Shown: in pieces, positions 1 to 7,852 of the stretch | How the letters are laid out: each line of letters starts with the position of its first letter | How positions within the stretch are numbered: the stretch's first letter is position 1 | Assembly: GCA_964532865.1 (NCBI GenBank) | Contig: CAZHJA010000001.1 | Span: forward strand, 1 to 40,773 | DNA length: 40,773 bases | Reading direction: 5' to 3' | Source of the DNA: CAZHJA01 sp964532865 | GTDB lineage: Bacteria; Patescibacteriota; Microgenomatia; UBA1406; GWC2-37-13 | Notes under the pieces: generated by a model | Told to the model about the DNA's origin: nothing | What the model saw: only the letters and a program-made list of their open reading frames with translations | Databases searched by the model: none | Position numbers and translations under genes: made by a program

Positions 1-109
1 TATTCTTGAAAGAACTTTCAGATTATCTTCTAGAATAAGAATTGTTTTGCTTAATGTCATATTGTTGTGTGAGTATTATGATTATCTTACCAAAAATTGA
101 CAAAATAAG

Positions 110-202
110 ATGAATAGTGGTAAAGACGTAATGACTATATTAACTAGTAAAGAAGATGAAACCTTACCTACTTCTATATATGGAGAACTTTCTGTTAAAT
201 AG
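110..202 (+). CDS. Possible 30-residue ORF or gene remnant
   Basis: An ATG-initiated frame encodes 30 residues beginning MNSGKDVMTI and ending YGELSVK, with TAG as stop. An in-frame TGA lies twelve bases before the ATG, so it is not the visible tail of a longer intact gene. It has no recognised domain and no clear ribosome binding site. It could be a small gene, a decayed gene end or chance. The rest of the first 219 bases shows nothing else I can support. Confidence 0.15.
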   Translation: MNSGKDVMTILTSKEDETLPTSIYGELSVK

Positions 203-219
203 CTTTTGTGTTTCACGAC

Positions 220-597
220 TCACAATCCTTTGTCGTGTAAACAGAACTGATATTCCTCTTTATTTGCTTTTCTCCACTTTTCTTTTGCAGGAATCGCATC
301 ACGCTCAATACTATATTCTTCAATAATTTTTTTATTATTTCTTTTACAATCACTAGCTAGTGATTGTTCCAACTTCCAAAAAGTAGAATCAGGATCTAAT
401 ACCATAATAGTACAATCTTCTATCAGTCCTTTTACTTGTAATTCTCCTTCAGTTAATGCAGAGTAAGCAGGTTTTGCTGCTTCAAAATATTTTACCCATG
501 AACAATCATGTTTAATTTGTGCTGGTCTTATTTGAAGCCAATAAAAAAGGGATGCTCCAATAATAATAGTTAATAAAATAATTAATACGCTTTTCAT
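220..597 (-). CDS. Small membrane-anchored protein with four cysteines
   Basis: This 125-residue protein starts with a hydrophobic segment (about residues 3-21) after a short MK start. That fits an uncleaved signal anchor with the rest outside the membrane. The remaining part is charged and contains four cysteines (about C32, C62, C84, C119), which could form two disulfides. I do not recognise the family. It lies near the visible left edge of the integrative element and is divergent from the zinc-ribbon gene at 737. Its function is unknown. Confidence 0.6.
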   Translation of the reverse strand: MKSVLIILLTIIIGASLFYWLQIRPAQIKHDCSWVKYFEAAKPAYSALTEGELQVKGLIEDCTIMVLDPDSTFWKLEQSLASDCKRNNKKIIEEYSIERDAIPAKEKWRKANKEEYQFCLHDKGL

Positions 598-723
598 TTT
601 AATTCACTTTAATTTTCATTATTACTATATTTTACCTGATTTGTTCATTTTATGTTCATCCGCTCTGAAGTATAGAATCAGCCTTAAAGCAAATCTAAAT
701 CTCTATTAATTTCGGTATTTTGG

Positions 724-729
724 TATAGT
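724..729 (+). promoter_or_regulatory. -10 box, leaderless promoter of the 737 gene
   Basis: TATAGT preceded by TGG makes an extended -10. Only seven bases separate it from the ATG at 737, so the transcript should start at or next to the start codon. No convincing -35 is seen. Confidence 0.55.
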
Positions 730-736
730 AGCAATT

Positions 737-1351
737 ATGAGACCTCATTTTTATCACAGAATGGAAGCTGATTATCTGAAGAAAGTAAAGATATGGCGCC
801 TAAAAAGAAAAGGGTGGTTAAAAATAGGCAATACATACTCCATAACAATTGAATGGAAACATGACGAGAACAGGAGCGGTCTTCGCCTGGAAGTTTCTCT
901 ACTGTCAGATGTAGATAGAAAAATAAAGTCACAAGACATAGATAAGTATGCCCGCTTTACATATACTCAAACAGACCAAGAAGGTAATAAAAACGAGTTT
1001 GATTACAAAGTGCCTCTTACCACTACTCTTTGCAACTTTGGTGGCTGTAGATACTGGTTTATATGTCTATTCTGCCAAAGACGTGTTGGCGTACTTTATA
1101 AGAGAGGTGATTATTTTGCATGTAGGCATTGCCAGTATCTAACTTATGAAAGTAGAAACCTAAGCGGGCGCTGGAAGTGGGCAGGAAAGATTATAAGCGA
1201 ACCAGAAATTGAAGCTTTGCGGAAAGAGGTAAAACGAATATCTTATAATGGCAGACCAACTAGAAAGCTAAAAAGATACTTACGTAAGAAGAAAAAGTTT
1301 CAAGAAATCTATTACAGAAATGTTTATTTATTACAAACCATAAGCAGCTAA
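737..1351 (+). CDS. Zinc-ribbon accessory protein of mobile elements
   Basis: This 204-residue protein has a basic, aromatic N-terminal half followed by a zinc ribbon: two CxxC knuckles at about C110/C113 (CLFC) and C129/C132 (CRHC). The phrase LTYESRN follows the second knuckle. I recall this arrangement from short hypothetical proteins of phages and integrative elements, but I know of no tested function. A nucleic-acid-binding role is plausible from the zinc ribbon and the very basic C-terminus (KRYLRKKKK). The start is supported by a -10 box seven bases upstream. Its last 21 bases overlap the convergent gene at 1331-2209. Confidence 0.65.
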   Translation: MRPHFYHRMEADYLKKVKIWRLKRKGWLKIGNTYSITIEWKHDENRSGLRLEVSLLSDVDRKIKSQDIDKYARFTYTQTDQEGNKNEFDYKVPLTTTLCNFGGCRYWFICLFCQRRVGVLYKRGDYFACRHCQYLTYESRNLSGRWKWAGKIISEPEIEALRKEVKRISYNGRPTRKLKRYLRKKKKFQEIYYRNVYLLQTISS

Positions 1352-2209
1352 AATGGTATTTAGCTGGCTGGTATAATAGTTATTATTTAGAATTTGGGCG
1401 TAAACTTCTTGGTTATCATTTATCCAATCCTGATGAGCTCTTTGTTTTTTGCCTTCAATTACGTTCATGGCAACTGGTTGATTCTGTATTTGCTCAAGGG
1501 TTTGTCTTAACTCATCTAGCTTAGTCTCTATCTCTGGATTTGATTGCGTTTCTTGCTCATTATTATTAAGCTCTTGAAGTTTGTTTAGATAATCTTGATG
1601 TAGTTGGATTTCCTGTTCAAGCTCATGTTTATATTGGGGATAATATTTTTCAACTATCTTGAGAAGGTGTTCATTTTGTTGGTCATAATTCATGTATTGG
1701 AGATTGTGTGTTCTTAAAAACTCGTTGTAGGCATTAGTCCAAAGTGTCCGTTCTCTCTCTGGAAAGCTAGATATATCTCCGAGTGGAATGATAGAATATG
1801 TCTGTTGTTGGGTCGCAGTAGTGTTTTCTTGACTTACAGTAAGTGGAGATTCAGGTATAGATGAGGGAACGTCATTTATAAAAGAATTTTGTGTTTGAAT
1901 GGGCATTAAGGCTTCCTCTGTTTTTCCTTCCAATTCACTTACTCCTAATACTTCTGATTGTGCTTTCTTTGTTGGAATTTGACTAGATATTGATGTGGGT
2001 CGAGTAACATTATCTTCTTTTAATTGTGGTTTTTGTGTTGAGGTTGGACTAGATGTTGATGTGAATTGAGTGACATTGTCCTTTTTAGTAATAAAAGGCA
2101 ATTTCCCTTTTTTATATAAAACAATACCTGTGCCAGAAAGCGTCAAGACAGAAACAATAATAACTATTAAGAGCGGTATCTGGATAAACCCTTTATTAAA
2201 TTTTTTCAT
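1331..2209 (-). CDS. Single-pass membrane protein with Ser/Thr-rich stalk
   Basis: This 292-residue protein begins MKKFNKGFIQIPLLIVIIVS, a lysine-rich start followed by one transmembrane helix (about residues 10-30). Such starts are common in CPR hypothetical proteins. A Ser/Thr/Pro-rich stalk follows (about 45-80), built from two imperfect copies of a DNVT...TS...PT(K/Q)K unit. The C-terminal half is Gln/Asn-rich, looks helical or coiled-coil, and contains repeated Y and W residues. It is probably displayed outside the cell. The family is not recognised. It may be co-transcribed with the small membrane protein upstream (2259-2513, gap 49 bases). Confidence 0.6.
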   Translation of the reverse strand: MKKFNKGFIQIPLLIVIIVSVLTLSGTGIVLYKKGKLPFITKKDNVTQFTSTSSPTSTQKPQLKEDNVTRPTSISSQIPTKKAQSEVLGVSELEGKTEEALMPIQTQNSFINDVPSSIPESPLTVSQENTTATQQQTYSIIPLGDISSFPERERTLWTNAYNEFLRTHNLQYMNYDQQNEHLLKIVEKYYPQYKHELEQEIQLHQDYLNKLQELNNNEQETQSNPEIETKLDELRQTLEQIQNQPVAMNVIEGKKQRAHQDWINDNQEVYAQILNNNYYTSQLNTILAAYGL

Positions 2210-2258
2210 CTAAGTCCTTTTGAGTTAAAAAATAATAAGTTTTTTATTTTGTTCCACT

Positions 2259-2513
2259 TTATTTATTACTACTTGACAAAACTACTATAAAAAATCCAAG
2301 AGGAATCAAAATCATAAGTGCTATCACTACATAAAGAAACGCCTTCAAAATTTTGTAAGCTACTTTGTAACGTTTATATAATCCATGTTTTTTCAACTTC
2401 TCTTCGGCTTTCTGAACCAACGAATCTTTTATAGGAGGTAAAACATACCAACAGATATATAAAAGGATACCCGTTACACCTCCGATAATAATTTTTTTAA
2501 ATACCTTTTCCAT
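2259..2513 (-). CDS. Small two-helix membrane protein
   Basis: This 84-residue protein has two hydrophobic helices, about residues 9-28 (IIIGGVTGILLYICWYVLPP) and 58-80, joined by a basic amphipathic segment (KAEEKLKKHGLYKRYK). The layout resembles small holins or membrane toxins only in general form, and I do not assign a function. It is the first gene downstream of the candidate structured RNA at 2535-2642, whose U tract ends about 22 bases before this start codon. It may therefore be under RNA-mediated control. Confidence 0.55.
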   Translation of the reverse strand: MEKVFKKIIIGGVTGILLYICWYVLPPIKDSLVQKAEEKLKKHGLYKRYKVAYKILKAFLYVVIALMILIPLGFFIVVLSSSNK

Positions 2514-2534
2514 ATGTCTTTTATTGGCAGAGAC

Positions 2535-2642
2535 ATAAAAAAGCTCCCCGCCAGCTAGTAATCTTTTCAGATCACCATATTCCTTTCGGAATACGACCTA
2601 CCACAGGTTTGCTAGACGAGGAGCTCTCGCTCCTGTGGTAGG
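2535..2642 (-). ncRNA. Candidate structured RNA with GNRA loops and pseudoknot
   Basis: Read on the minus strand, an 11-bp helix is formed by CCTACCACAGG (2642-2632) and CCTGTGGTAGG (2607-2597). Its loop contains AGCTCCTCG (2625-2617), which can pair over nine positions (one G.U) with CGGGGAGCT (2550-2542), directly followed by six T. That is an H-type pseudoknot. The same GCTCC can instead pair with the adjacent GGAGC around a GAGA loop. Two further small hairpins, ATTCC/GGAAT and ATCT/AGAT, both have GAAA loops on this strand only. Alternative pairings before a U tract, upstream of a gene, are what a riboswitch or attenuator would show. No known class was recognised. Confidence 0.5.
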
Positions 2643-2698
2643 ATATTTATGCCATGCTCTATTTTGTAGAGTTTAGGCACTCTAATTATTAATCTTAG

Positions 2699-2881
2699 CT
2701 AAATCTTTTTATTCTTAATAAAATCTATTAGATCATTTTTATGATATCTTCTATCTCCTCTTTTACCAAAACGAATTGCTTTTAATAAACCATCTTTATC
2801 CCATTTACGAAGAGTGTTTGGGTGAACATTTAGAAGTTCTACTGCTTCTGAAAGTTTTATTAATTTGTTGTCTTTTTTCAT
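2699..2881 (-). CDS. Excisionase/MerR-like HTH protein
   Basis: This 60-residue protein is almost entirely one winged-helix DNA-binding domain of the excisionase/MerR type (HTH_17-like). LSEAVELLNVHPNTLRKWDKDG forms the helix-turn-helix, and GKRGDRRYHKNDLIDFI forms the wing and last helix. Such proteins act as recombination directionality factors or as repressors of element genes. It is divergent from the 2977 gene. The 95-base gap between them carries repeated motifs that could be its binding sites. A weak AAGG lies before the start. The DNA-binding fold is clear. The precise role (excision or regulation) is inferred. Confidence 0.8.
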   Translation of the reverse strand: MKKDNKLIKLSEAVELLNVHPNTLRKWDKDGLLKAIRFGKRGDRRYHKNDLIDFIKNKKI

Positions 2882-2894
2882 TAAACCTTAATTT

Positions 2895-2934
2895 AACATT
2901 TGCTAACATTAATATACAACATTTTTGCTAAAAT
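2895..2934. repeat. Two direct repeats, possible operators
   Basis: AACATTTGCTAACAT (2895-2909) and AACATTTTTGCTAAAAT (2918-2934) are near-copies starting 23 bases apart. They lie between the divergent HTH gene (2699-2881) and the gene at 2977. The second copy contains TGCTAAAAT, a good extended -10 for the rightward gene, so a bound protein would cover that promoter. Confidence 0.45.
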
Positions 2935-2976
2935 AGAAAGTGCCTAATAATTTAGGAATGATAATTAAAAATTAAA

Positions 2977-4185
2977 ATGAGTATGACGCCGAGAGAGAAA
3001 TCTATAGAGACGATCATTGCCGATTTGGAGACTAAATACGAAGAGACTATTAATGAACCTTCCAAAAATAACTTCTTTCTTAAGATAGCGGATTATGGTA
3101 AGTATCTTCTGGAAAGCAAGATTCTTGCATCTATCCTTAAACCTCTACCCAGACAAGCAAAGGAAGATCTAGAGAACTATAATGAAAAAAGAGATAGCTT
3201 TATTGAAAAATGGAAACAGTTAGTAAAAGACATACTGGGTAAAGTTGAAAAAACAGGAATAAAAGATCATCCTACAAGTCCTTTTATAAACCAGATTAAT
3301 CAGCTTAAAGGAAGATTTGACCAAGTTGAAACCTCATATTTTGAAGAAAATATTGATTATTTCTATCAACCCTACCAAGAGTTGATAGACAAATTTCGTA
3401 AGGAAGGGAAAGTAAAACTTATAAAAAACCACATATCTGAAGATAGACGTTGCCCCATGCTATTTAAAAAATATAACGAGGCTTGTACTGAATGGGGGGA
3501 ATTTAAGCGTTTAAGGGAAAACGCAGTATGGTGGGCTCATTACAACATTGAAAGATTGGCTTGCGGAGTACTGGGTTTAGAAAGGGCTAAAAGCTATTTC
3601 AAAAGGGATAACTATATAGATGATATGTATGGGTTTGAGTTCAAACAAATTACTAAGGGCAATAGCTCTGTCTTTCTCAGAAAGAAACGTTTTGAGAAGT
3701 GGTTGAAACGATTGCATAGATTCTTAATACCTAGGCTTGAATCTTACAGAAAAACACTGTCAGAATCTAAAGAAAGACACGGTCAACTTATAAATGAAAT
3801 CAAGGATGGAACAAAGGATCCCACCATACATTCTCAAGAAGATGCTCAAGAACACAGAAAACTTACGCTCCCCTCTGGTTGCAAGCTCGTAGAAGAAGAT
3901 AATCTTCTGAAAATCAGAAAGAATAAAACAGTCATCTTCACTTTCCCAAACAATTGGTCAAATAAGTGTAGATATTTTAAGTGCTTATGGGAAAACTATG
4001 GAATTAAGATGAGTTATAAGGAAACTTACGAATTTAATTCAAATCTCAAATACCCAGAAAAAAGTGTGTGGCGATTAAATCGTAATATGCGAGGGACTAT
4101 TAACAAGCTAAGAAAAGAGTTTAAAAATAAAAATCTGCCTCTGTCCATAGAAACGAATAAGGGTTTTACTCTAATAATCTCCTAA
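2977..4185 (+). CDS. Uncharacterised element protein, C-terminal winged helix
   Basis: This 402-residue protein is of unrecognised family. The N-terminal half is charged and helical, with a coiled-coil character (DLENYNEKRDSFIEKWKQLV). A central basic region (KKRFEKWLKRLHRFLIPRLESYRK, about 236-260) could contact nucleic acid. The last 45 residues resemble the winged-helix domain of response regulators: VWRLNRNMRGTINKLRKEF followed by IETNKGFTLI, which matches the recognition-helix-plus-wing pattern of Trans_reg_C domains. No receiver or catalytic motif is seen. It is the first rightward gene of the element core and is divergent from the HTH protein. A second ATG two codons in is an alternative start. 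Confidence 0.6.
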   Translation: MSMTPREKSIETIIADLETKYEETINEPSKNNFFLKIADYGKYLLESKILASILKPLPRQAKEDLENYNEKRDSFIEKWKQLVKDILGKVEKTGIKDHPTSPFINQINQLKGRFDQVETSYFEENIDYFYQPYQELIDKFRKEGKVKLIKNHISEDRRCPMLFKKYNEACTEWGEFKRLRENAVWWAHYNIERLACGVLGLERAKSYFKRDNYIDDMYGFEFKQITKGNSSVFLRKKRFEKWLKRLHRFLIPRLESYRKTLSESKERHGQLINEIKDGTKDPTIHSQEDAQEHRKLTLPSGCKLVEEDNLLKIRKNKTVIFTFPNNWSNKCRYFKCLWENYGIKMSYKETYEFNSNLKYPEKSVWRLNRNMRGTINKLRKEFKNKNLPLSIETNKGFTLIIS

Positions 4186-4207
4186 CTTCTTCAATTACCG
4201 TCAAAAG

Positions 4208-4224
4208 GTTCTAAAAAGTTCTAA
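4208..4224. repeat. Tandem GTTCTAA pair
   Basis: GTTCTAA occurs at 4208-4214 and 4218-4224, ten bases apart, in the 106-base gap before the DUF5659 gene. One-turn spacing would suit a dimeric DNA-binding protein, but two copies are weak evidence. Confidence 0.25.
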
Positions 4225-4291
4225 TCTGCCCCAATTGACTAGCTAATATCTTGTTTTAAAATTAAATCAACATCTAATTTATGTAATTATT

Positions 4292-4546
4292 ATGAATCAA
4301 CAAAAATTAAACGCTAACAATTATTACTCTACTTCCGACCTTGCGTTAGCAACAGCTCTTTCTCTTTTTTATGCCCTAGAGACAATTGATCGCACCAATC
4401 CCCGCAAAGCCCAGTTTCTATTCAAGCGAGACGAAAACCTAAACCAACTCATTGAGAATTTTTGGAGAGGTCAATTAAAAGTTAATCCTATTGTCTATTT
4501 TAATCAAAAAAAGATGATTAAGGCAAGGCTCTACGGAGAAAAATAA
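4292..4546 (+). CDS. DUF5659 domain protein
   Basis: This 84-residue protein matches the DUF5659 pattern: YYSTSDLALATALSLF, then IDRTNPRKAQFLF, then a C-terminal YFNQKKMIKARLY. These small proteins occur widely in CPR and archaeal mobile elements, often beside replication or recombination genes, as here. Their molecular role is unknown to me. It is separated by two bases from the next small gene (4549), so the two are co-transcribed. The family call rests on motif recall, not a search. Confidence 0.7.
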   Translation: MNQQKLNANNYYSTSDLALATALSLFYALETIDRTNPRKAQFLFKRDENLNQLIENFWRGQLKVNPIVYFNQKKMIKARLYGEK

Positions 4547-4548
4547 AT

Positions 4549-4704
4549 ATGGTTAGTCAAAGTCTTATTAAGGAGTTGAGAACGATTATAAGAGAAGACT
4601 ATAGTGTAGAACTGGAGATGAAAGAGATAAAAGAGATCGCAGACACTCTTGTAAATTATTTTGACATTTTATCAGAAGTTGAATATCAAAAGTATGTTAA
4701 ATAA
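4549..4704 (+). CDS. Small acidic helical protein, translationally coupled
   Basis: A 51-residue frame starts with ATG two bases after the DUF5659 stop and ends TAA at 4702-4704. The peptide begins MVSQSLIKELRTIIRED and looks like one or two amphipathic helices. Its end overlaps the likely ATG of the ATPase gene (4694) by 11 bases, which suggests translational coupling. GGAG lies nine bases before its ATG. The position and tight packing support a real gene. The function is unknown. It could be an accessory factor of the ATPase. Confidence 0.55.
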   Translation: MVSQSLIKELRTIIREDYSVELEMKEIKEIADTLVNYFDILSEVEYQKYVK

Positions 4705-6130
4705 TAAACAATTGGAGTTTTTGATAACACTTAAAGAACATCACTTAATAGAATACTTAAAGAACAGATCATTTGAGGAATTGTCCGCCATAACAACTGA
4801 TATAAAAGCCTGTACACTGCCTATTAATGGTCTTTCTAATCAACAAAGAGAAAAATATCTTACAACACTATCTTATGTTGAAGCTCAATTAAATGCGATT
4901 GCTCAAAGTCAAAATAGAGATGACGACTTTGAATTTATTGACACATCACAATTCAATCCGATGACATCAACTGAGCTTATTAAGATTTTAGGTCTAACCA
5001 TAAAAAGAGATGAAATAAACAAACTTATAACGTTTATGACTTGTATTTCAGCTTTTACAGAAGATTCTCAGCTTAATATGAGTTTTAATGCTCCATCCTC
5101 AAGCGGTAAATCTTATATTCCAATTGAAATTGCAACGCTCTTTCCTTCAGAAGATGTTATTGAAGTTGGATATTGTAGTCCAACAGCCTTTTTTCATAGT
5201 TACGGAGCCTTTGATAAAGAAAAACAGGGTTATATTGTAGACCTATCACGAAAGATTCTTATATTTCTTGATCAACCACACCAACAATTATTAGCTCATC
5301 TACGACCTACACTATCTCATGACAAGAAAGAGATGGTTATAAAAATCACTGACAAAACCCAAAAGTTCGGGCTCAAAACAAAAAATATATATATTATTGG
5401 TTATCCTTCTGTAGTATTTTGTACAGCAGGACTCAAGATAGACGAACAGGAAGCTACAAGACTACTACTTTTGTCTCCAGAAATAAGCCAAGAGAAGATT
5501 CGGGACGCTGTTATGGAAAAAATAAGAAGAGAATCTGATAAGAGAAGTTATTACGAAGCATTATACGAAAATCCAGAACGAACTCTTCTGAAGCTACGAA
5601 TAAAAGCTATAAAACGGGAGGCTGTCAGTGATATTGTTATAAAGAATCATGAACTTGTTGAGCAGATGTTCTTTAAAAGAATTAATAAACTGAAGCCTAA
5701 ACACCAAAGAGACATGGGTAGAATTATTAATCTTGCAAAGCTGTTTGCCCTTCTTAATCTATGGCATAGAGATAGGGATAACGATACTATCTTTGTAAGC
5801 GATGAAGATATAAAAGAAGCCTTTTCTGTCTGGGACACTATTGCACCAAGTCAAGAGTTAAATTTACCTCCCTACGTGTATAATCTTTACGAAGATATTA
5901 TTGTTGGAGCGTATAAAGAGAAAAATGACGATGCGGGAACTGTTGGTATAGATTCTGAAGGATTAACTAAGGCTGAGATTCAAAAGAAGAATTATGATGT
6001 TCAAGGGCGCTTTTTACCCGACTGGCAACTTAGACAACAGATACTACCAATGCTTGAGACAGCTGGACTTATAAGAATTGAGTCTGATCCTAAAGATAGA
6101 AGAAAAATATTGATTTATCCTATTATTTAA
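4694..6130 (+). CDS. P-loop ATPase, replication-helicase-like, C-terminal winged helix
   Basis: This 478-residue protein is counted from the ATG at 4694 (MLNNKQLEF); a longer frame from 4661 would overlap the upstream small gene more. A Walker A motif APSSSGKS lies at about 133-140 and a Walker B-like ILIFLDQP at about 188-195. A sensor-like VVFCTA and an arginine in EATRLLLLSPE follow. The order fits an AAA+ or helicase-type ATPase. The C-terminal 60 residues (TKAEIQKKNYDVQGRFLPDWQLRQQILPMLETAGLI, cited in parts: TKAEIQKK, LRQQILPMLE) look like a winged helix. Such proteins drive origin opening or replication in integrative elements. The specific substrate is inferred. Confidence 0.7.
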   Translation: MLNNKQLEFLITLKEHHLIEYLKNRSFEELSAITTDIKACTLPINGLSNQQREKYLTTLSYVEAQLNAIAQSQNRDDDFEFIDTSQFNPMTSTELIKILGLTIKRDEINKLITFMTCISAFTEDSQLNMSFNAPSSSGKSYIPIEIATLFPSEDVIEVGYCSPTAFFHSYGAFDKEKQGYIVDLSRKILIFLDQPHQQLLAHLRPTLSHDKKEMVIKITDKTQKFGLKTKNIYIIGYPSVVFCTAGLKIDEQEATRLLLLSPEISQEKIRDAVMEKIRRESDKRSYYEALYENPERTLLKLRIKAIKREAVSDIVIKNHELVEQMFFKRINKLKPKHQRDMGRIINLAKLFALLNLWHRDRDNDTIFVSDEDIKEAFSVWDTIAPSQELNLPPYVYNLYEDIIVGAYKEKNDDAGTVGIDSEGLTKAEIQKKNYDVQGRFLPDWQLRQQILPMLETAGLIRIESDPKDRRKILIYPII

Positions 6131-6221
6131 CTTACTAGATCTGGAAAACAAAACAATAGTGAGTCACACGGTAGGTTAGAAAATAAAGATAGGAAATAAA
6201 TAAGGCTTAAGTTAATATTAC

Positions 6222-6250
6222 TTGACATTACTTTATATATTATTTAAACT
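6222..6250 (+). promoter_or_regulatory. Promoter of the serine recombinase
   Basis: TTGACA (6222-6227) and TAAACT (6245-6250) are separated by 17 bases. Six bases then precede the ATG, so the recombinase mRNA is probably leaderless. Confidence 0.6.
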
Positions 6251-6256
6251 AAAACC

Positions 6257-7852
6257 ATGAGGAGCATTTTATTTTGCAGAGTTTCAAGCAAGGAACAAGA
6301 AGACGAAGGCTATAGTCTACCCTCTCAAGAAAAATTGCTTAAAGATTATGCAGAAAAGAATCATTTAGAGATAGTTAAGGTATTTTCAATATCTGAAACT
6401 GGAAGTAAAAGTGATCAGAGAAAAACCTTCAAAGAGATGTTAGATTTTATAAAGAAAAATGATATTAAAGTTTTAGTGTGTGAAAAAACAGATAGGTTGC
6501 TTAGGAATAAAAAGGATGCAGTAAAAATAGATGAATGGATGAATGATAATGCAGATAGAAGTGTCCATTTCGTAAAAGAAAGCTCCGTTTTGCATAGAGA
6601 CTCAAAATCCCACGAAAAGTTTATATGGAATATACGAGTGAGCGTTGCACAGTTTTATACAGATAATCTTTCGGAAGATGTTAAAAAAGGTCAGGTAGAA
6701 AAAATAGCTCAAGGTTGGCTTCCAACAAAACCGCCAACAGGCTACAAAACCATTGGAGAAAAAGGACATAGAATTCACGTAACAAATGAGGACGTTTCTC
6801 CTCTTGTAATCAAAATGTTCCAGCTCTATGAGTCTGGAGAATATTCAGTTAAAAGACTTACTGATAAAATGTTTGAACTTGGCTTAAAAAATCTTAATGG
6901 TAATAAGATATGTAAAAGTAGGATTCATATCTTGTTACAAGAAATTTTCTATATAGGAAAAATAAAGTGGAATCGCCAGATATATCAAGGAGAACATAAA
7001 CCCATAATAGATAGAGACTTGTTTGATTGTGTTCAAAAACGGCTCAAAGGCAAAACTACTTCTCGTTATCAAAAACACAACCACTTATTTACTGGTCTAA
7101 TGAAATGCTTTGAATGTGGCGGTAGTGAATCTTGGGAAATTCATAAAGGAATTGTTTATGGACACTGCAATCATTACAGAAATTGTACCCAGAAGGTATG
7201 GGTAAGAGAAGATAAAGTAGAAAATCAGATTATTGCTGTATTGGATAAGCTTAAAATAATAAATCAAAGAATAACCGAATGGATTAAAAAAGCACTATTA
7301 GAACATCATAAGAAAAATATTGAATGTCGGGACAGCTCGGTTGAACAGCTTAATAGTAGAGTTAAACAGATTCAAATTAAGTTAGATAATTTATATGACG
7401 ATAAAGTCTCTATCCAGATAACTAAAGAGTTTTATAATAAAAAATTTCAACAATATTCAGATGAGCTTGATAAAGCTGAGAGACAACTAAGTAAACAGTC
7501 AAAAAACAATATGCAATATTACCAGCTTGGCATAAATTACTTTGATCTTGCTCAAAAGGGCTCTCTAATTTATAAAAGAGCAAAAAAAGAACAAAAAAGA
7601 CTTCTTCTTAAGCTTGTATTCAAGAATATGCAACTTAATGAAGGATTTTTATCCTTTAAGCTAACTAGAGCTTTTGAGATACTTTCTGAAATCGCAAAAG
7701 AGGTTAATAGTTCGAAAGTGCTTATAAAAGTTAAAGATCCTAATAGTATTTCCGAACTTGATAGAAAGATTAATACAACAAGCCAAATGATACAATATTT
7801 TGCTCTTCGTCCAGCCCTGCTCCCCCGAGTGGATTCGAACCACCAACCTTGA
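6257..7852 (+). CDS. Large serine recombinase (integrase of the element)
   Basis: This 531-residue protein has an N-terminal resolvase domain with RVSSKEQ, placing the catalytic serine at S10 and an arginine at R8. A Recombinase domain (about 150-260) and a zinc ribbon (CFECGGS ... GHCNHYRNC, about 290-315) follow. Then come a long coiled coil and a C-terminal extension. This is the standard large-serine-integrase layout. It would catalyse integration and excision at the tRNA-Asn site. The last residues, ALLPRVDSNHQP, are translated from the antisense strand of the tRNA gene, so the C-terminus depends on the integration junction. The gene is expressed towards the junction from its own promoter. 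Confidence 0.93.
   Translation: MRSILFCRVSSKEQEDEGYSLPSQEKLLKDYAEKNHLEIVKVFSISETGSKSDQRKTFKEMLDFIKKNDIKVLVCEKTDRLLRNKKDAVKIDEWMNDNADRSVHFVKESSVLHRDSKSHEKFIWNIRVSVAQFYTDNLSEDVKKGQVEKIAQGWLPTKPPTGYKTIGEKGHRIHVTNEDVSPLVIKMFQLYESGEYSVKRLTDKMFELGLKNLNGNKICKSRIHILLQEIFYIGKIKWNRQIYQGEHKPIIDRDLFDCVQKRLKGKTTSRYQKHNHLFTGLMKCFECGGSESWEIHKGIVYGHCNHYRNCTQKVWVREDKVENQIIAVLDKLKIINQRITEWIKKALLEHHKKNIECRDSSVEQLNSRVKQIQIKLDNLYDDKVSIQITKEFYNKKFQQYSDELDKAERQLSKQSKNNMQYYQLGINYFDLAQKGSLIYKRAKKEQKRLLLKLVFKNMQLNEGFLSFKLTRAFEILSEIAKEVNSSKVLIKVKDPNSISELDRKINTTSQMIQYFALRPALLPRVDSNHQP

Larger units (their letters stand above)
1..7820. mobile_element. Integrative element inserted at tRNA-Asn (right part only)
   Basis: This block holds typical accessory-element genes: an excisionase-like HTH protein, a DUF5659 protein, a replication-type P-loop ATPase, a large serine recombinase and several short membrane or secreted proteins. 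It ends exactly at the 3' end of tRNA-Asn, a usual integration target. The recombinase is the gene nearest the tRNA, as in most integrative elements. No second copy of the tRNA 3' end (searched as GGATTCGAAC by eye) is visible towards base 1, so the left boundary probably lies outside the window. No conjugation genes are visible, so it may be a mobilizable or satellite element. The extent is inferred. Confidence 0.7.

Noticed and set aside
1..7820. Left attachment site of the integrative element
   Set aside because: No duplicate of the tRNA-Asn 3' end was found to the left, so the left boundary cannot be placed inside the window.
7661..7846. Minus-strand frame inside the recombinase and tRNA-Asn
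   Set aside because: It is an antisense shadow of the recombinase and the tRNA.
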